Source: Enterocloster aldenensis
GTDB taxonomy: Bacteria; Bacillota; Clostridia; Lachnospirales; Lachnospiraceae
Assembly (NCBI RefSeq): GCF_003434055.1
Contig: NZ_QVEX01000001.1
Location: 869,824 to 933,823, forward strand
Length of the DNA: 64,000 bases
Reading direction: 5' to 3'
Below the pieces are notes generated by a model. That model ran no database searches, was not told where the DNA came from, and saw only the letters and a program-made list of their open reading frames with translations. Of this stretch, positions 8,669 to 17,680 are shown in pieces (position 1 is the stretch's first letter; every line of letters begins with the position of its first letter). The translations under genes and the position numbers were made by a program.

Positions 8669-8794
8669 CAGCCAACATCCGGCTTGCCTCAGCCGCCATC
8701 CGGCCCGCCTCAGCCGCCATCCGGCCCGCCTCAGCCGCCATCCGGCCCGCCTCAGCCGCCATCCGCCTGGCCTCAGCCGCCATCCGGCCCGCCT
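8669..8794. repeat. 21-bp minisatellite, six copies
   Basis: The unit is CAGCCGCCATCCGGCCCGCCT. Copies start at 8669 (degenerate), 8690, 8711, 8732, 8753 and 8774. The rightmost copy is the end of the minus-strand gene stopping at 8773 and encodes its last residues (GGPDGG and TGA). The rest is the 211-base gap between that gene and dlgD. A 21-bp unit keeps all frames open, which explains spurious open frames here. Confidence 0.9.
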
Positions 8795-9585
8795 GCCTCC
8801 AGTTCCTCCACGGACGGACACGCCTTACGCCCTGCAAACTCCATCATTTCCTCATAAAGCCCGCTGGCTTCTTCCGGGGAATAACCATAGACCAGGAACA
8901 CATCCATGACATAGGGGGCATAGGGGATGCCCGTTATCTCCCTTGCAAATGCCATGGCCGCGATCTCGCTTAAGGCAATGATGGTGGAATCATTGTGCAG
9001 GGGCCCAAGGGACCAGAGCCTGACTTTTTCGGTCTTGGTGTATATCTCATGCTTGTATTTTTCTTCCACATAATGGAAGAGTTCATGGGCCAGCAAAAGC
9101 TTGCTTATATTCAGGCTGTCCGTAAGCACATCCCTGATTTCCGGTCTTTCCAGGTACTTTTTTGCCTTTTTCACAGCATCCATGTAGATGCAGATGGTAT
9201 CCGGCACCCGGTATTCGGCAAAAAGCACACGGTCCGTCTTTTCCGGGTAAGTGGGGTAGGATACCTTCATACCCATGGCCTTGGCAATGACCTCGGGGTC
9301 AGTGCTTTTATATTCCTCCATGACCTTTACCGCATATTCCCTGCCGCAGGCCATGGCGTGTTCCATCCAGTCCCTGCGCTGTCCGTCGTTGAATTTGCCG
9401 TTCAGGGGTTCCCGTGAGAACACATACCGGAACCATTCCACCGCGTCAATGGAAGCCAGGTCCCAAAGCATCCGGTCCAGTGGACGCAATGGAAAATGGG
9501 GACGCTCATAGCGCCTCGTCCCCTGTTTTCCAAACAGCCCGTCTGTTATGGGCTTTAAAGCTTTCTGAAACTCTTCCTTATTCAT
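8773..9585 (-). CDS. hypothetical protein with HExxH metallopeptidase-like motif
   Basis: The 270-residue protein is not one I can name. Residues around 165-180 read LLLAHELFHYVEEKYKHE, an HExxH zinc-site motif in an amphipathic helix, with a later glutamate-rich helix (IIALSEIAAMAFAREI) that could supply the third ligand. This resembles ImmA/IrrE-type or minigluzincin peptidases, but no DNA-binding domain or signal peptide is seen. It starts six bases after the hydantoinase-like gene and lacks a clear ribosome site, suggesting translational coupling. It may be a small hydrolase in the same pathway. The end of the gene is built from the 21-bp repeat. Confidence 0.6.
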   Translation of the reverse strand: MNKEEFQKALKPITDGLFGKQGTRRYERPHFPLRPLDRMLWDLASIDAVEWFRYVFSREPLNGKFNDGQRRDWMEHAMACGREYAVKVMEEYKSTDPEVIAKAMGMKVSYPTYPEKTDRVLFAEYRVPDTICIYMDAVKKAKKYLERPEIRDVLTDSLNISKLLLAHELFHYVEEKYKHEIYTKTEKVRLWSLGPLHNDSTIIALSEIAAMAFAREITGIPYAPYVMDVFLVYGYSPEEASGLYEEMMEFAGRKACPSVEELEAGGPDGG

Positions 9586-9591
9586 AGTAGG

Positions 9592-11730
9592 TTAAATCTC
9601 CGTCACTGATGCCACAATAATGATATCCTCATCCGGTTCCCTGTCTCCCAGATCCAGGTCCATCAAAAGGAAGATCTGCTCTAAATCAACCGCGCTGTAA
9701 TCGCCCACGCGCGGGCCTACGCATACGAAGAAGTCGGGCCTGAGAACCGTATCCGTCTTGAACACAGCGCCGTCCTTCCACATCTGCTCAACCACTTCCT
9801 TGTACTCGCTGACCTTACACTTGGTTACCTGGCCGTTGGAGCACTGGACCTTGATAAAGCCCTTTTTATCAACGATACGCAGAGGCGTCTTGTCGCCGCG
9901 CGCGCCCTCGTATACATAGAACTTGTCGGTCTTCTCGGAAAGCTTGATCTGGCTGACCTTCGGGCCGAAATCCTGGGTTGCCAGTTCGCATGCTTCTGCC
10001 TCGTCGCATTCCTTTAACAGGTCCGTGGTCTTAACCTCAGTGGAGCCGGTTGCAATGGCAGTTACCTTACCGGTCTGGTTGTCAATCTCAATATGGACCT
10101 CAACCGTGTCAGGTGATGCGCCTGAACTTACAGCCATGTCGGCTGCTTCTTTCTTAAGCTCCCTGATATCGTCCTGGGATGGGTTGGGGATTACACGCTC
10201 TACCACGTCGCGCACCATGGAAAGGGCAACGCCGATGGATGAGATGACCTCTGCATTCTCGGGAATGCTGTACTGAAGCCCCATCTTTCCTGCGCAGTAC
10301 GGCACAAGGGAAGCAGCACCGCCGCCGCAGCCCACCAGCTTCATGCTGTCATGGTCAAGCTGATACTTATCTGCCAGGGCGTTGATGGTTGCGTTAACCT
10401 TTTCAAAGTCCTTATCCAGGATCTGGGTCGCCAGTTCCTCCACCGTGATGCCTAACTTATCAGCCACCGGCTGCATGGCCTTGCGGGCCGCGCCCGCATT
10501 GCCGTGTGCAAAGTACTGCTCTTCAATCAGTCCCAGTACATTGGCCGCGCATGTGTTGGTAAAGCAGATGCGCTTCCCGTTCTTTAAGCGGATGGTAACA
10601 TAGTCGGCCGGGTCGCCTGGCTTGGGGCTTACCATCTCAATCTGCGGGTCCTCAATCTCCTCCTCAGGAGTAAAGCACGCATACTCACATCCTGCGATAT
10701 GGGCGGAACGCGGTCCTACGTCCACAACCGCCTTGTCGTTGATACGCACCATGGATCCGCCTGCGCAGCCCAGGATACGCACATCCAGGGAACTGATATA
10801 GGTGTCATGTCCGCCGATCTGGGCATAGTCAACGCCCGGACGGCCATTCTTGATAACGCCGATGTTGGTGGTGGTACCGCCCACCTCAAAATAGATGGCG
10901 TTGGAAGCACGCAGGTACATAAGGGAACCCATGACCGAAGCAGCCGGTCCTGAAAGTGCTGTCAGGATTGGACGCTTACGCATCTCGCTGATTTCCATAA
11001 CGCCGCCGTCGCCTCTCATGATCATCAGGGGAACGGTAACACCTGCCGCGCGTACGGATGACTCGGTTGCATTGGCAGTCATCATCATCTTTGGCAGGAT
11101 GGAAGCATTGATTGCAGCGGTACGAGTACGGCGGGTAAGGCCGTACAGCTTTGTAATATCAGAAGCCATGGTAACTGGCACATTTTTCTTCTCCGCACAG
11201 TTATGGATCATCATTTCCTCATCCATACTGTCTACACCAAAGGCCATGGAGGCAACGATTACCTGTGAGCCCTGGTTCAGTAATTCATCAATATTCTGGT
11301 TGATTACATCTTCGGTCAGCATTTTCTTCTTGATGAAGGTGTTGTATACCTTAATCATCCTGCCTACCTTTTCATCCAGGACAATATCTTTAAGGGCAAG
11401 CTGGCGCTTTGCAAGGAATCCCTCCAGGCCGCCGCCTGCAACACCGACTACACCAACACTGGCCACATCGCCTTCAATAAAAGCGTTGGTAGCCTGGGTG
11501 GTAGAGTGGGCAACGAACACAACATCCTCAGGAGCAATGTTATTCTCGCGCATACAATTCTGAAAACTCTTCACAACACCGGCAGCAACGCCACTCTTGT
11601 CATCATGTGTAGTCTTAACCTGATTTTTACCTATTATTTCATGGGTTTCATTATCCATTGCCACGCACTTGGTGTAAGTCCCGCCTACGTCAATACCCAT
11701 ACGAACAGCCCTGCTAATACGCTCTGCCAT
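9592..11730 (-). CDS. hydantoinase/oxoprolinase family protein (HyuA-like)
   Basis: I favour the ATG at 11730 (MAERISRAVRMG) because AAAGG lies ten bases upstream; 11739 is the alternative. The 712-residue protein has the N-terminal Hydant_A_N fold with the ATP-type motif MGIDVGGTYTKCVAMD. The Hydantoinase_A core follows, with EVGGTTTNIGVIKNGRPG, GCAGGSMVRI and GCGGGAASLVPYC. HyuA-type proteins hydrolyse cyclic amides such as hydantoins or 5-oxoproline with ATP. They normally pair with a HyuB subunit, which is absent here. The gene is followed by an HExxH protein and preceded by a transporter on the same strand, so a dedicated uptake-and-hydrolysis route for a cyclic amide or lactam is plausible but unproven. 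Confidence 0.82.
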   Translation of the reverse strand: MAERISRAVRMGIDVGGTYTKCVAMDNETHEIIGKNQVKTTHDDKSGVAAGVVKSFQNCMRENNIAPEDVVFVAHSTTQATNAFIEGDVASVGVVGVAGGGLEGFLAKRQLALKDIVLDEKVGRMIKVYNTFIKKKMLTEDVINQNIDELLNQGSQVIVASMAFGVDSMDEEMMIHNCAEKKNVPVTMASDITKLYGLTRRTRTAAINASILPKMMMTANATESSVRAAGVTVPLMIMRGDGGVMEISEMRKRPILTALSGPAASVMGSLMYLRASNAIYFEVGGTTTNIGVIKNGRPGVDYAQIGGHDTYISSLDVRILGCAGGSMVRINDKAVVDVGPRSAHIAGCEYACFTPEEEIEDPQIEMVSPKPGDPADYVTIRLKNGKRICFTNTCAANVLGLIEEQYFAHGNAGAARKAMQPVADKLGITVEELATQILDKDFEKVNATINALADKYQLDHDSMKLVGCGGGAASLVPYCAGKMGLQYSIPENAEVISSIGVALSMVRDVVERVIPNPSQDDIRELKKEAADMAVSSGASPDTVEVHIEIDNQTGKVTAIATGSTEVKTTDLLKECDEAEACELATQDFGPKVSQIKLSEKTDKFYVYEGARGDKTPLRIVDKKGFIKVQCSNGQVTKCKVSEYKEVVEQMWKDGAVFKTDTVLRPDFFVCVGPRVGDYSAVDLEQIFLLMDLDLGDREPDEDIIIVASVTEI

Positions 11731-11822
11731 AATTTTCATTCCTTTCACTCTACAATACATGCCCGCGATTCTTTTATCGGGGATTTCCATTCATAATCTA
11801 ACGAAACATTTGTCAGGGGATG

Positions 11823-11848
11823 GCGGGCGCGCATGTCACGCGCCCGCT
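11823..11848. terminator. intercistronic GC-rich hairpin
   Basis: GCGGGCGCG and CGCGCCCGC form a 9-10 bp perfect stem with a six-base loop between the transporter gene and the hydantoinase-like gene. No long T run follows on the minus strand, so partial termination or mRNA stabilisation is as likely as full termination. Confidence 0.55.
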
Positions 11849-11895
11849 TATATAGAATAAACCTTTATATTTTAAGAGAGATCCACTGCTGTTAA

Positions 11896-13290
11896 TTAGA
11901 TGAACCAAGCAGCTCCAAGTCCGCCTAACAGGATAAATGCAGCCACATACTGGATTACACCTGTCAGATAAGCATTCGGGATTGACAGTTTCAGGAAGTC
12001 TCTGGATTCTACCTTGGTATAAGCAAGACCCCATGCAACCCATGACTGGGTGATACAGCTTCCAATATTAACGGTTATGGTCGGGATTGCAAATACAGCG
12101 TATAAGAACGGCACTGAGAAGGATGCAACATTAGAAAGCACACCCAGTGTAGCAGCACCGCAGCCAACCAGTGTCATAGGTCCGCGGAACAGGCCCATGA
12201 AAAGCAGTACGGCAAAAATCACACACACAGCCAGTTCACTCTTAGGCATTACATTTCCTAAAATCGCCTTGAAATAAGGAGATGCATAGGTTGCAACCTG
12301 GTTGAACATGGGCAGGGTAAGAAGGAAGCCTACCAACGGGGCAGTATCGACCACGCCGTCATAGTACAGCTTATTCACTAACTGACAGTTCTCTTTAAAG
12401 GTCCCTTTCATCCTGCCGCAAAGGAACAGGGCCAGGAAACCTGCAATGATGAATCCGCCGATAACGGAGAAATCCAGCCAAATTTTCAGTACAACCGGAA
12501 CGATTGGGAGGATTAATGTATACATTGGCGCATTCTTCTGGTCAGGAGAGGAATTGCGGCTCTGGGCTGCCCAGGAATGTACTGTCTTTGACCTCTTAAG
12601 ATAGATTGCAGCCAGTACGGTTGTTGCCACCAGCATGATGATCAGCGCCGCATAACCCCAGTGAGCTGCATACCATCCCAGTGTGAAGTCCGGCATCTCA
12701 TCTGGAGTGATGTAGAATGCGCGGTACTGTGCAAAGTTAACAGGGTTCAGGTAGATACCTGCTGCAACAGAGCCCATGAAGGAGAACATTGCAATTGCCT
12801 TTGGTACGCCAAGGGACATTAAGATAGGAAGTACGATAACGCCGATAGCGATAACAGGGCCTGCGCCGGTCATGGCTGTGAAGATCAGTGCCGTAACGAT
12901 GTTTAACAGTGCGATGGTAACCATTGGCTTGTCTCCGCCAAGCTCAACTGTCTTGCGGATCAGGGTGGACGCAATGCCTGTGTCCATCAGTACACGTCCG
13001 AACCACGCGCCCCAGCACACATTAACCAGGGTGGTGCCCCAGCCTTCAGGAGCGCTCTGGAAAATCTTGTTCAGAATGGAAACCAGCTTTGTATCCGTGC
13101 CCGCGCCGAACTGAAGTACGGGGTTGGATTCGATGAATGCCGGGCTGGCAAACAAGGTTCCAAACAAAGGCAGAACGGTCCAGATTACGGTGATAATCAG
13201 GAATCCGATCATCAGGTTGTGGCCTTTAATACAGTAATATGCCAGGCCGAAGAAAGAAAGTAACAAAATTATACCAATTATGTATTCCAT
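11896..13290 (-). CDS. ion-transporter superfamily permease (citrate/gluconate-transporter-like)
   Basis: The start at 13290 (MEYIIGIILLL) follows GAGGAGG. The 464-residue protein has about 11-12 hydrophobic segments, two-fold similar halves, and family-like stretches such as MTGAGPVIAIGVIVLPILMS and GLFRGPMTLVGCGAATLGVL. It resembles the GntP/CitMHS/DcuC-type ion-transporter superfamily, which imports carboxylates with protons or sodium. It is the first gene of the minus-strand run leading to the hydantoinase-like gene and lies beside a GntR regulator, so it probably imports the pathway substrate. The exact family and the substrate are uncertain. Confidence 0.7.
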   Translation of the reverse strand: MEYIIGIILLLSFFGLAYYCIKGHNLMIGFLIITVIWTVLPLFGTLFASPAFIESNPVLQFGAGTDTKLVSILNKIFQSAPEGWGTTLVNVCWGAWFGRVLMDTGIASTLIRKTVELGGDKPMVTIALLNIVTALIFTAMTGAGPVIAIGVIVLPILMSLGVPKAIAMFSFMGSVAAGIYLNPVNFAQYRAFYITPDEMPDFTLGWYAAHWGYAALIIMLVATTVLAAIYLKRSKTVHSWAAQSRNSSPDQKNAPMYTLILPIVPVVLKIWLDFSVIGGFIIAGFLALFLCGRMKGTFKENCQLVNKLYYDGVVDTAPLVGFLLTLPMFNQVATYASPYFKAILGNVMPKSELAVCVIFAVLLFMGLFRGPMTLVGCGAATLGVLSNVASFSVPFLYAVFAIPTITVNIGSCITQSWVAWGLAYTKVESRDFLKLSIPNAYLTGVIQYVAAFILLGGLGAAWFI

Positions 13291-13460
13291 GGTATTCCTC
13301 CTCATATCTTTTTTTATAATCCTACACTTGTGGAACTGTTCCGGAAACCTGTTATCAGGCTCCCCTCTCTCAAACTATCAGAATATCCTAAATCCATCCC
13401 CCTTCATCATGTAATTAAATATATTTCCATCCAGATTATGGAACCGGATTCCCGCCGGGC

Positions 13461-14174
13461 CTATCTGGAAAAGAACTGTGGGTAAATCCCCTGGAGCGTA
13501 TCCGTGTTCCAGAGAACCGCGTTAAAATGGTTGGAGCAGATAAGCGACGCCGCCTCAGCATCACCGCGCATGATATTGTCTAACAGCAGGCGCGTTTCCA
13601 CCTGTGTGTGCTCCCAGCGTGTAAGGCTTGACATGTACACCTTGAAATTAAAGGTGCTGTACTGAAGGTAATTGACCCGCATCATGTCACAGTCCAGCGT
13701 CCTGAAATAATCCCAGATATGTTCCTTGCCGCAGAAGGTGGACAGGAGATACCGCATGTGCCGGTCCGCTGCCAGCAGTTCCAGCACATCACTGTCGCCC
13801 TTTACCTCTTTCTGCTTTTCCAGGCTTTCTTCCAGCAGGGCCTTCTGCTCCGGCGTCAGCCCCTGCCTGCAGACCTCCTCAATCACGGCCTGCTCCAGCA
13901 CGATATGCGTATGTACGGACTGTTTGATTCTCTCAGGGTCAATCATGGTGACCACGGTCCCCCGTTGGGGATAGACCACGATATAACCCTCTTCTGTCAG
14001 ACGGGCCAGGGCGTCCCTTACCAGTGCGCGGCTTACGCTCATCTGGGAGGAAAGGGAATTCTCGCTGAGCATCTCCCCTGGTTCGATGACCAGGCTCAAT
14101 ATCTGATTGCGTAAAAAGGAATAAATGTCATTCCTGGAATCAATTTTCGCTACCTTATCAATGACCTCGGGCAT
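13461..14174 (-). CDS. GntR family transcriptional regulator (FCD type)
   Basis: The start at 14174 (MPEVIDKVAKID) is preceded by GGGGATGGGGAG; the frame extends upstream without a ribosome site. The 237-residue protein has the winged helix (MLSENSLSSQMSVSRALVRDALARL) and a helical effector domain with family-type residues (AADRHMRYLLSTFCGKEH, CSNHFNAVLW). It lies directly upstream of the transporter gene on the same strand and faces a second GntR gene. Three 23-bp-spaced boxes lie in its promoter, which points to autoregulation and control of the catabolic run downstream. Confidence 0.88.
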   Translation of the reverse strand: MPEVIDKVAKIDSRNDIYSFLRNQILSLVIEPGEMLSENSLSSQMSVSRALVRDALARLTEEGYIVVYPQRGTVVTMIDPERIKQSVHTHIVLEQAVIEEVCRQGLTPEQKALLEESLEKQKEVKGDSDVLELLAADRHMRYLLSTFCGKEHIWDYFRTLDCDMMRVNYLQYSTFNFKVYMSSLTRWEHTQVETRLLLDNIMRGDAEAASLICSNHFNAVLWNTDTLQGIYPQFFSR

Positions 14175-14229
14175 CTCCCCATCCCCTTTCTGTCTGCCCT
14201 GACTTCTCCCCGCCGGGTGTCTGCCAAGA

Positions 14230-14289
14230 TTGCATACAAGTTGTTTTTTCTTTTGCATACCAGTTCTGGCTAAAATTGCATATCAGTTG
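14230..14289. promoter_or_regulatory. three direct operator boxes at exact 23-bp spacing
   Basis: The boxes read TTGCATACAAGTTG (14230), TTGCATACCAGTTC (14253) and TTGCATATCAGTTG (14276). A fourth box, TTGCATACAAGTT, sits at 14470-14482 on the side of the divergent gene. About two helical turns separate each box, as expected for cooperative dimers on one face of DNA. They sit between the two divergent GntR genes and are the best candidates for their operators; which regulator binds is not known. Confidence 0.7.
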
Positions 14290-14635
14290 CTCTTTTCCGC
14301 CTCTCCATTGATTGTATCAATTTCAAGACATATACAAGATATCATATTTATCCAATGAACGCAACTGTTTTTTTATCATTTTCCACATGTTTATTGTTAA
14401 AATTTTGTTTACCAGTTGCTTTTTTCACAAATAATGATAAGATAATAGTAGAAATTACAAAGCCACAAATTGCATACAAGTTTACAACTGGAATTTTTTT
14501 ACATTTAAATCTTCCGCTTTTATTAAGGAAGAAAGGGCAAATACATACTTATCAGACAGGACCTTCTATGCTATAATTTGATTTACTGCAGCATTTTGAC
14601 CGGATATTTTACAGAAAACAAGAAAGGTGATTGCC

Positions 14636-15370
14636 ATGTCACTACTACCCTTTGATGCCAATAACCGAATGATTGCAAGGCGCCCCACGGAAGACGCGCG
14701 CCAGTACGCGTACCGCGTAATAAAGAATTGTATATTAGAACTGTTCCTTCCGCCGGGGCAGAAGATGAACGAGGCAGACCTGGCTTCTTCTTTAAATGTA
14801 AGCCGCACCCCGGTACACGATACATTTACCAGGCTCTCCCGGGAAAAGCTGGTGGATGTAATCCCGCAGAGGGGGGCCTTTGTGTCCAGGATTGACTCAG
14901 AGCGGATTGAACATGCCATATGGCTCCACACCCGGCTGGGCACGTCCATGCTCCACACCATCTTTATCAAGAATGTGAAGAAAAGCGACCTGGAGGTGCT
15001 GTACTACCACCTCCGCCAGCTGGATGACTACCTGTACCAGGGCAATTTAAACCAGGCGCCCAAGCTGCTGACGGATTATTACCACCAGCTCTACATCCTG
15101 GCCGGGGACATGGACCTTGTATGGGAATCCCTGCAGAAGGTGGACATGGACCTGCAAAGGCTTTTATACCTGGCCACCAGCAGTTCTGCCATGGTGGAGG
15201 GGTTCCTGTGTGAGCTGACCAACCTGACCGATGCCCTGGCTGACCGCAACAATGACCAGGCCTGCCTGATTTACAGCCACCACATGTCAAGGATGCTTTT
15301 ACTTGTCCCGCCGTTAAAGCAGCACAACCCGGAATATTTCATCTGCGGCAGCACGGACGCCGCATCCTGA
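14636..15370 (+). CDS. GntR family transcriptional regulator
   Basis: The ATG at 14636 is preceded by AGAAAGG eight bases upstream. The 244-residue protein has the GntR winged helix (KMNEADLASSLNVSRTPVHDTFTRL) and an FCD-like all-helical C-terminal domain (residues about 90-230). A TATAAT hexamer at 14572-14577 may be its promoter. It is divergent from another GntR gene and followed 39 bases later by an SDR dehydrogenase, so it probably heads and controls the plus-strand unit of dehydrogenase, YhcH protein and peptidase. Confidence 0.88.
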   Translation: MSLLPFDANNRMIARRPTEDARQYAYRVIKNCILELFLPPGQKMNEADLASSLNVSRTPVHDTFTRLSREKLVDVIPQRGAFVSRIDSERIEHAIWLHTRLGTSMLHTIFIKNVKKSDLEVLYYHLRQLDDYLYQGNLNQAPKLLTDYYHQLYILAGDMDLVWESLQKVDMDLQRLLYLATSSSAMVEGFLCELTNLTDALADRNNDQACLIYSHHMSRMLLLVPPLKQHNPEYFICGSTDAAS

Positions 15371-15409
15371 TAAAAGGATTGGATTGAAACGAATAAGGAG
15401 GATATATCT

Positions 15410-16189
15410 ATGGAGAATTACCAGAACCTGTTTTCCCTGGACAACAAGACCGCCCTGATCACAGGCGGGACCGGAGGGCTGGGCAGCGCTATTGCCCTGG
15501 GCTTTTTACAGCAGGGCGCTGATGTGGCTGTGTGCGGAGGCCATCCGGAAAAAGCAGCCGGTCTGGCGGATTATGCGGCCCAGGCCGGCAGGAAGTTCCT
15601 TTCCCTGCGCTGTGACATCCAAAAACAGGCTGATATTGACCGGATGCTGGATGAAATTGAGGAGCAGTTCGGCACACTGGACATACTTGTGAACAGCGCG
15701 GGAATGAACCGCCTGCTGCCTGCCGAGGATTATGGCGAGGAAGCATTTGACCAGGTCATGGGCCTGAATGTCAAAGGCCTCCACCTGGTAACAAAGGCAG
15801 TGGGCAAACGCTTCATGATTCCCAGGAACTATGGCAGGATCCTGAACCTGTCCTCGGTAAAGAGCTTTATCGGTACAACGGAAAACTACATTGCATACTG
15901 TGCCAGCAAAGGTGCGGTGAACATGTACACCAAGCAGCTGGCCTGCGAATGGGGCAAATACAGGATTACCTGCAATGCAATTGCCCCCACCTTTGTCCGC
16001 ACCCCCATCAATTCCTTCCAGTTAGACGACCCTGCATTCTATAAGAAGCTGACAGACCGTATCCCCCTTGGCCGCATCGGACAGGAAAAGGATATTGCGG
16101 CCGCCGCCATCTACCTGTGCAGCGATGCGGCTGATTTTATAAACGGCCAGGTACTGGCCGTGGACGGCGGGCTTACATCCATGCAGTGA
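15410..16189 (+). CDS. SDR oxidoreductase, gluconate 5-dehydrogenase/KduD-like
   Basis: The 259-residue short-chain dehydrogenase has the cofactor motif TGGTGGLG at residues 18-25, the structural NSAG motif, and the catalytic Ser and YxxxK (YCASKGA). The family C-terminal pattern NAIAPTFVRTPI and VLAVDGG is also present. The starting segment (LFSLDNKTALITGG) is typical of gluconate 5-dehydrogenases and 2-deoxy-gluconate 3-dehydrogenases, which interconvert keto and hydroxy sugar acids. AAGGAGG precedes the start. With a YhcH protein directly downstream, action on a sugar acid is the natural inference. Confidence 0.87.
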   Translation: MENYQNLFSLDNKTALITGGTGGLGSAIALGFLQQGADVAVCGGHPEKAAGLADYAAQAGRKFLSLRCDIQKQADIDRMLDEIEEQFGTLDILVNSAGMNRLLPAEDYGEEAFDQVMGLNVKGLHLVTKAVGKRFMIPRNYGRILNLSSVKSFIGTTENYIAYCASKGAVNMYTKQLACEWGKYRITCNAIAPTFVRTPINSFQLDDPAFYKKLTDRIPLGRIGQEKDIAAAAIYLCSDAADFINGQVLAVDGGLTSMQ

Positions 16190-16239
16190 CCATGGACATG
16201 CCCGGTTCCCATAACCATTAATAAGTCAGGAGGCACCCT

Positions 16240-16755
16240 ATGATATTTGGAAATGTTAACAATGAATTCTTTGACCAGCAGACAGCAATCCTTCCCGCTC
16301 CCCTTAAGAGCGCCCTCTGTTTTCTAAAGGAAACAGACCTGGCAGCCCATGAGCCGGGCAGGTTTGAGATTGAACTTGGAGGCGTTCCCATGGTCCTCCA
16401 GGTCCTGGACCTGACCACGTCCCCCCGCCAGACCCTGCGTCCCGAAATCCACCGCAGAAACATCGATGTCCAGTTCCTGGCCGCCGGAGGGCCTGAGCGG
16501 GCCGGATACTATAATGACGACAAAACCAGCGTGGTGGACGAGGACCTTTTAGACACCCCAAGGGATATCCTGTTCTATAAAGATAACCAGGACGCGCCCG
16601 AGGGCACCATCGAGATGGTTCCCGGCACCTATGCGGTGTATTTTCCATGGGATGTGCACATTCCTGCCATCCAGACCGGGGATGTGCCGGCAGCCATCCG
16701 CAAGATTGTAATCAAGGTGCCCATGGACGCCTGTCTCGGCACAGGGAAGGACTGA
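16240..16755 (+). CDS. YhcH/YjgK/YiaL family protein
   Basis: The 171-residue protein begins MIFGNVNNEFF after a CAGGAGG site. It keeps the family motifs in diverged form: HRRNIDVQFL in place of HEKYFDIQYM, and the C-terminal metal-site region VPGTYAVYFPWDVHIP followed by RKIVIKV. It is the second of three family members in this window. The neighbours are a sugar-acid dehydrogenase upstream and an M28 peptidase downstream. A sugar anomerase or mutarotase role is inferred from NanQ; the diverged sequence suggests a different sugar. Confidence 0.82.
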   Translation: MIFGNVNNEFFDQQTAILPAPLKSALCFLKETDLAAHEPGRFEIELGGVPMVLQVLDLTTSPRQTLRPEIHRRNIDVQFLAAGGPERAGYYNDDKTSVVDEDLLDTPRDILFYKDNQDAPEGTIEMVPGTYAVYFPWDVHIPAIQTGDVPAAIRKIVIKVPMDACLGTGKD

Positions 16756-16765
16756 GGACCTGATT

Positions 16766-17611
16766 ATGGAGATGAAACGCCATCTGGAAACCCTGGCCCA
16801 AAAAGATCCGGACCTGCGCCGCCAGGCGCTGGCAGATGTCCTGGACGCAGAAGGCCTGTCATACTGCCTTCAGGAGGACGGGCCAAACTTCAAGAACCCC
16901 CGCGGCACGGTGAATTATATCCTGGATCCCTGGCAGGACGCGCCCAGCCTCCTGTTCTGCGCCCACTATGACGCTGTCCCAGGAAGCTTTGGCGCCAACG
17001 ATAACGCCGCCGCCCTCTGCATCCTCATTGACCTTGCAAAGGACCTGAAGGAAAAGGGACACCCTGCGCGCTTCGCCTTTTTTGACGGCGAGGAAACCGG
17101 CTGTTCCGGAAGCAGGCTTTATGTGTCCTGTCTGGACAGCCAGGACCATCGCAGGCAGGACCTTACCGGGGTCGTGAACCTGGACGTATGCGGGTTCGGC
17201 GATACCATTGCCATCTGCGGCAAGGGCAATGAAAACAAACCGGTCTTCCGCCCTTTCTGCCAAAAGCTCCTTTTGGACAGGTACAATGCCCAGGTATTAA
17301 AATACCTGCCGAAAAGTGACGAGGCATCCTTTGCTGGCAGCCGCATCCCGGCCCTCAGCCTCTGCGCCATCCCCCGCTGGGACATCCAGTACCTGAAGGC
17401 CATGGCCACCTACGGAGACGGCTTCCTAGGCCGTCCCCCGGAATTTGACATGATGATGGGACAGATGGAAGTATCCACCACCATGCACGGCGGCTACCGG
17501 GACCATCCGGATTACGTGGAATCCGAGGCCATGAGCCAGATATATGGATATCTTAGCGAGGCCGTGGCAGCGCCTCCGGCCGGCCGGAAAAAGCTGTTCG
17601 GATTACTGTAA
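16766..17611 (+). CDS. M28 family zinc aminopeptidase
   Basis: The 281-residue protein has the M28 co-catalytic zinc ligands in order: CAHYDAVPGSFGANDNAAA (His, Asp), FFDGEETGCSGS (Glu-Glu), an aspartate in VVNLDVCGFGD, and a late histidine (TTMHGG). There is no signal peptide, so it acts in the cytoplasm. The start has GAGG eight bases upstream, and the gene follows the YhcH gene by ten bases in one transcription unit ending in a strong terminator. The peptidase could release an amino acid from an amide-linked sugar or acid conjugate, which would fit the pathway, but this is inference. Confidence 0.85.
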   Translation: MEMKRHLETLAQKDPDLRRQALADVLDAEGLSYCLQEDGPNFKNPRGTVNYILDPWQDAPSLLFCAHYDAVPGSFGANDNAAALCILIDLAKDLKEKGHPARFAFFDGEETGCSGSRLYVSCLDSQDHRRQDLTGVVNLDVCGFGDTIAICGKGNENKPVFRPFCQKLLLDRYNAQVLKYLPKSDEASFAGSRIPALSLCAIPRWDIQYLKAMATYGDGFLGRPPEFDMMMGQMEVSTTMHGGYRDHPDYVESEAMSQIYGYLSEAVAAPPAGRKKLFGLL

Positions 17612-17680
17612 GCACGGAAGATAAGATAAAATCCTCCCAAACAAAAAAAGAGCTGATAACCACGGACATTGATTGTCATA

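Noticed and set aside
8598..8837. Minus-strand frame encoding repeated GRMAAEA units
   Set aside because: It is a by-product of the 21-bp repeat and is out of frame with the HExxH gene, which ends in the same sequence.
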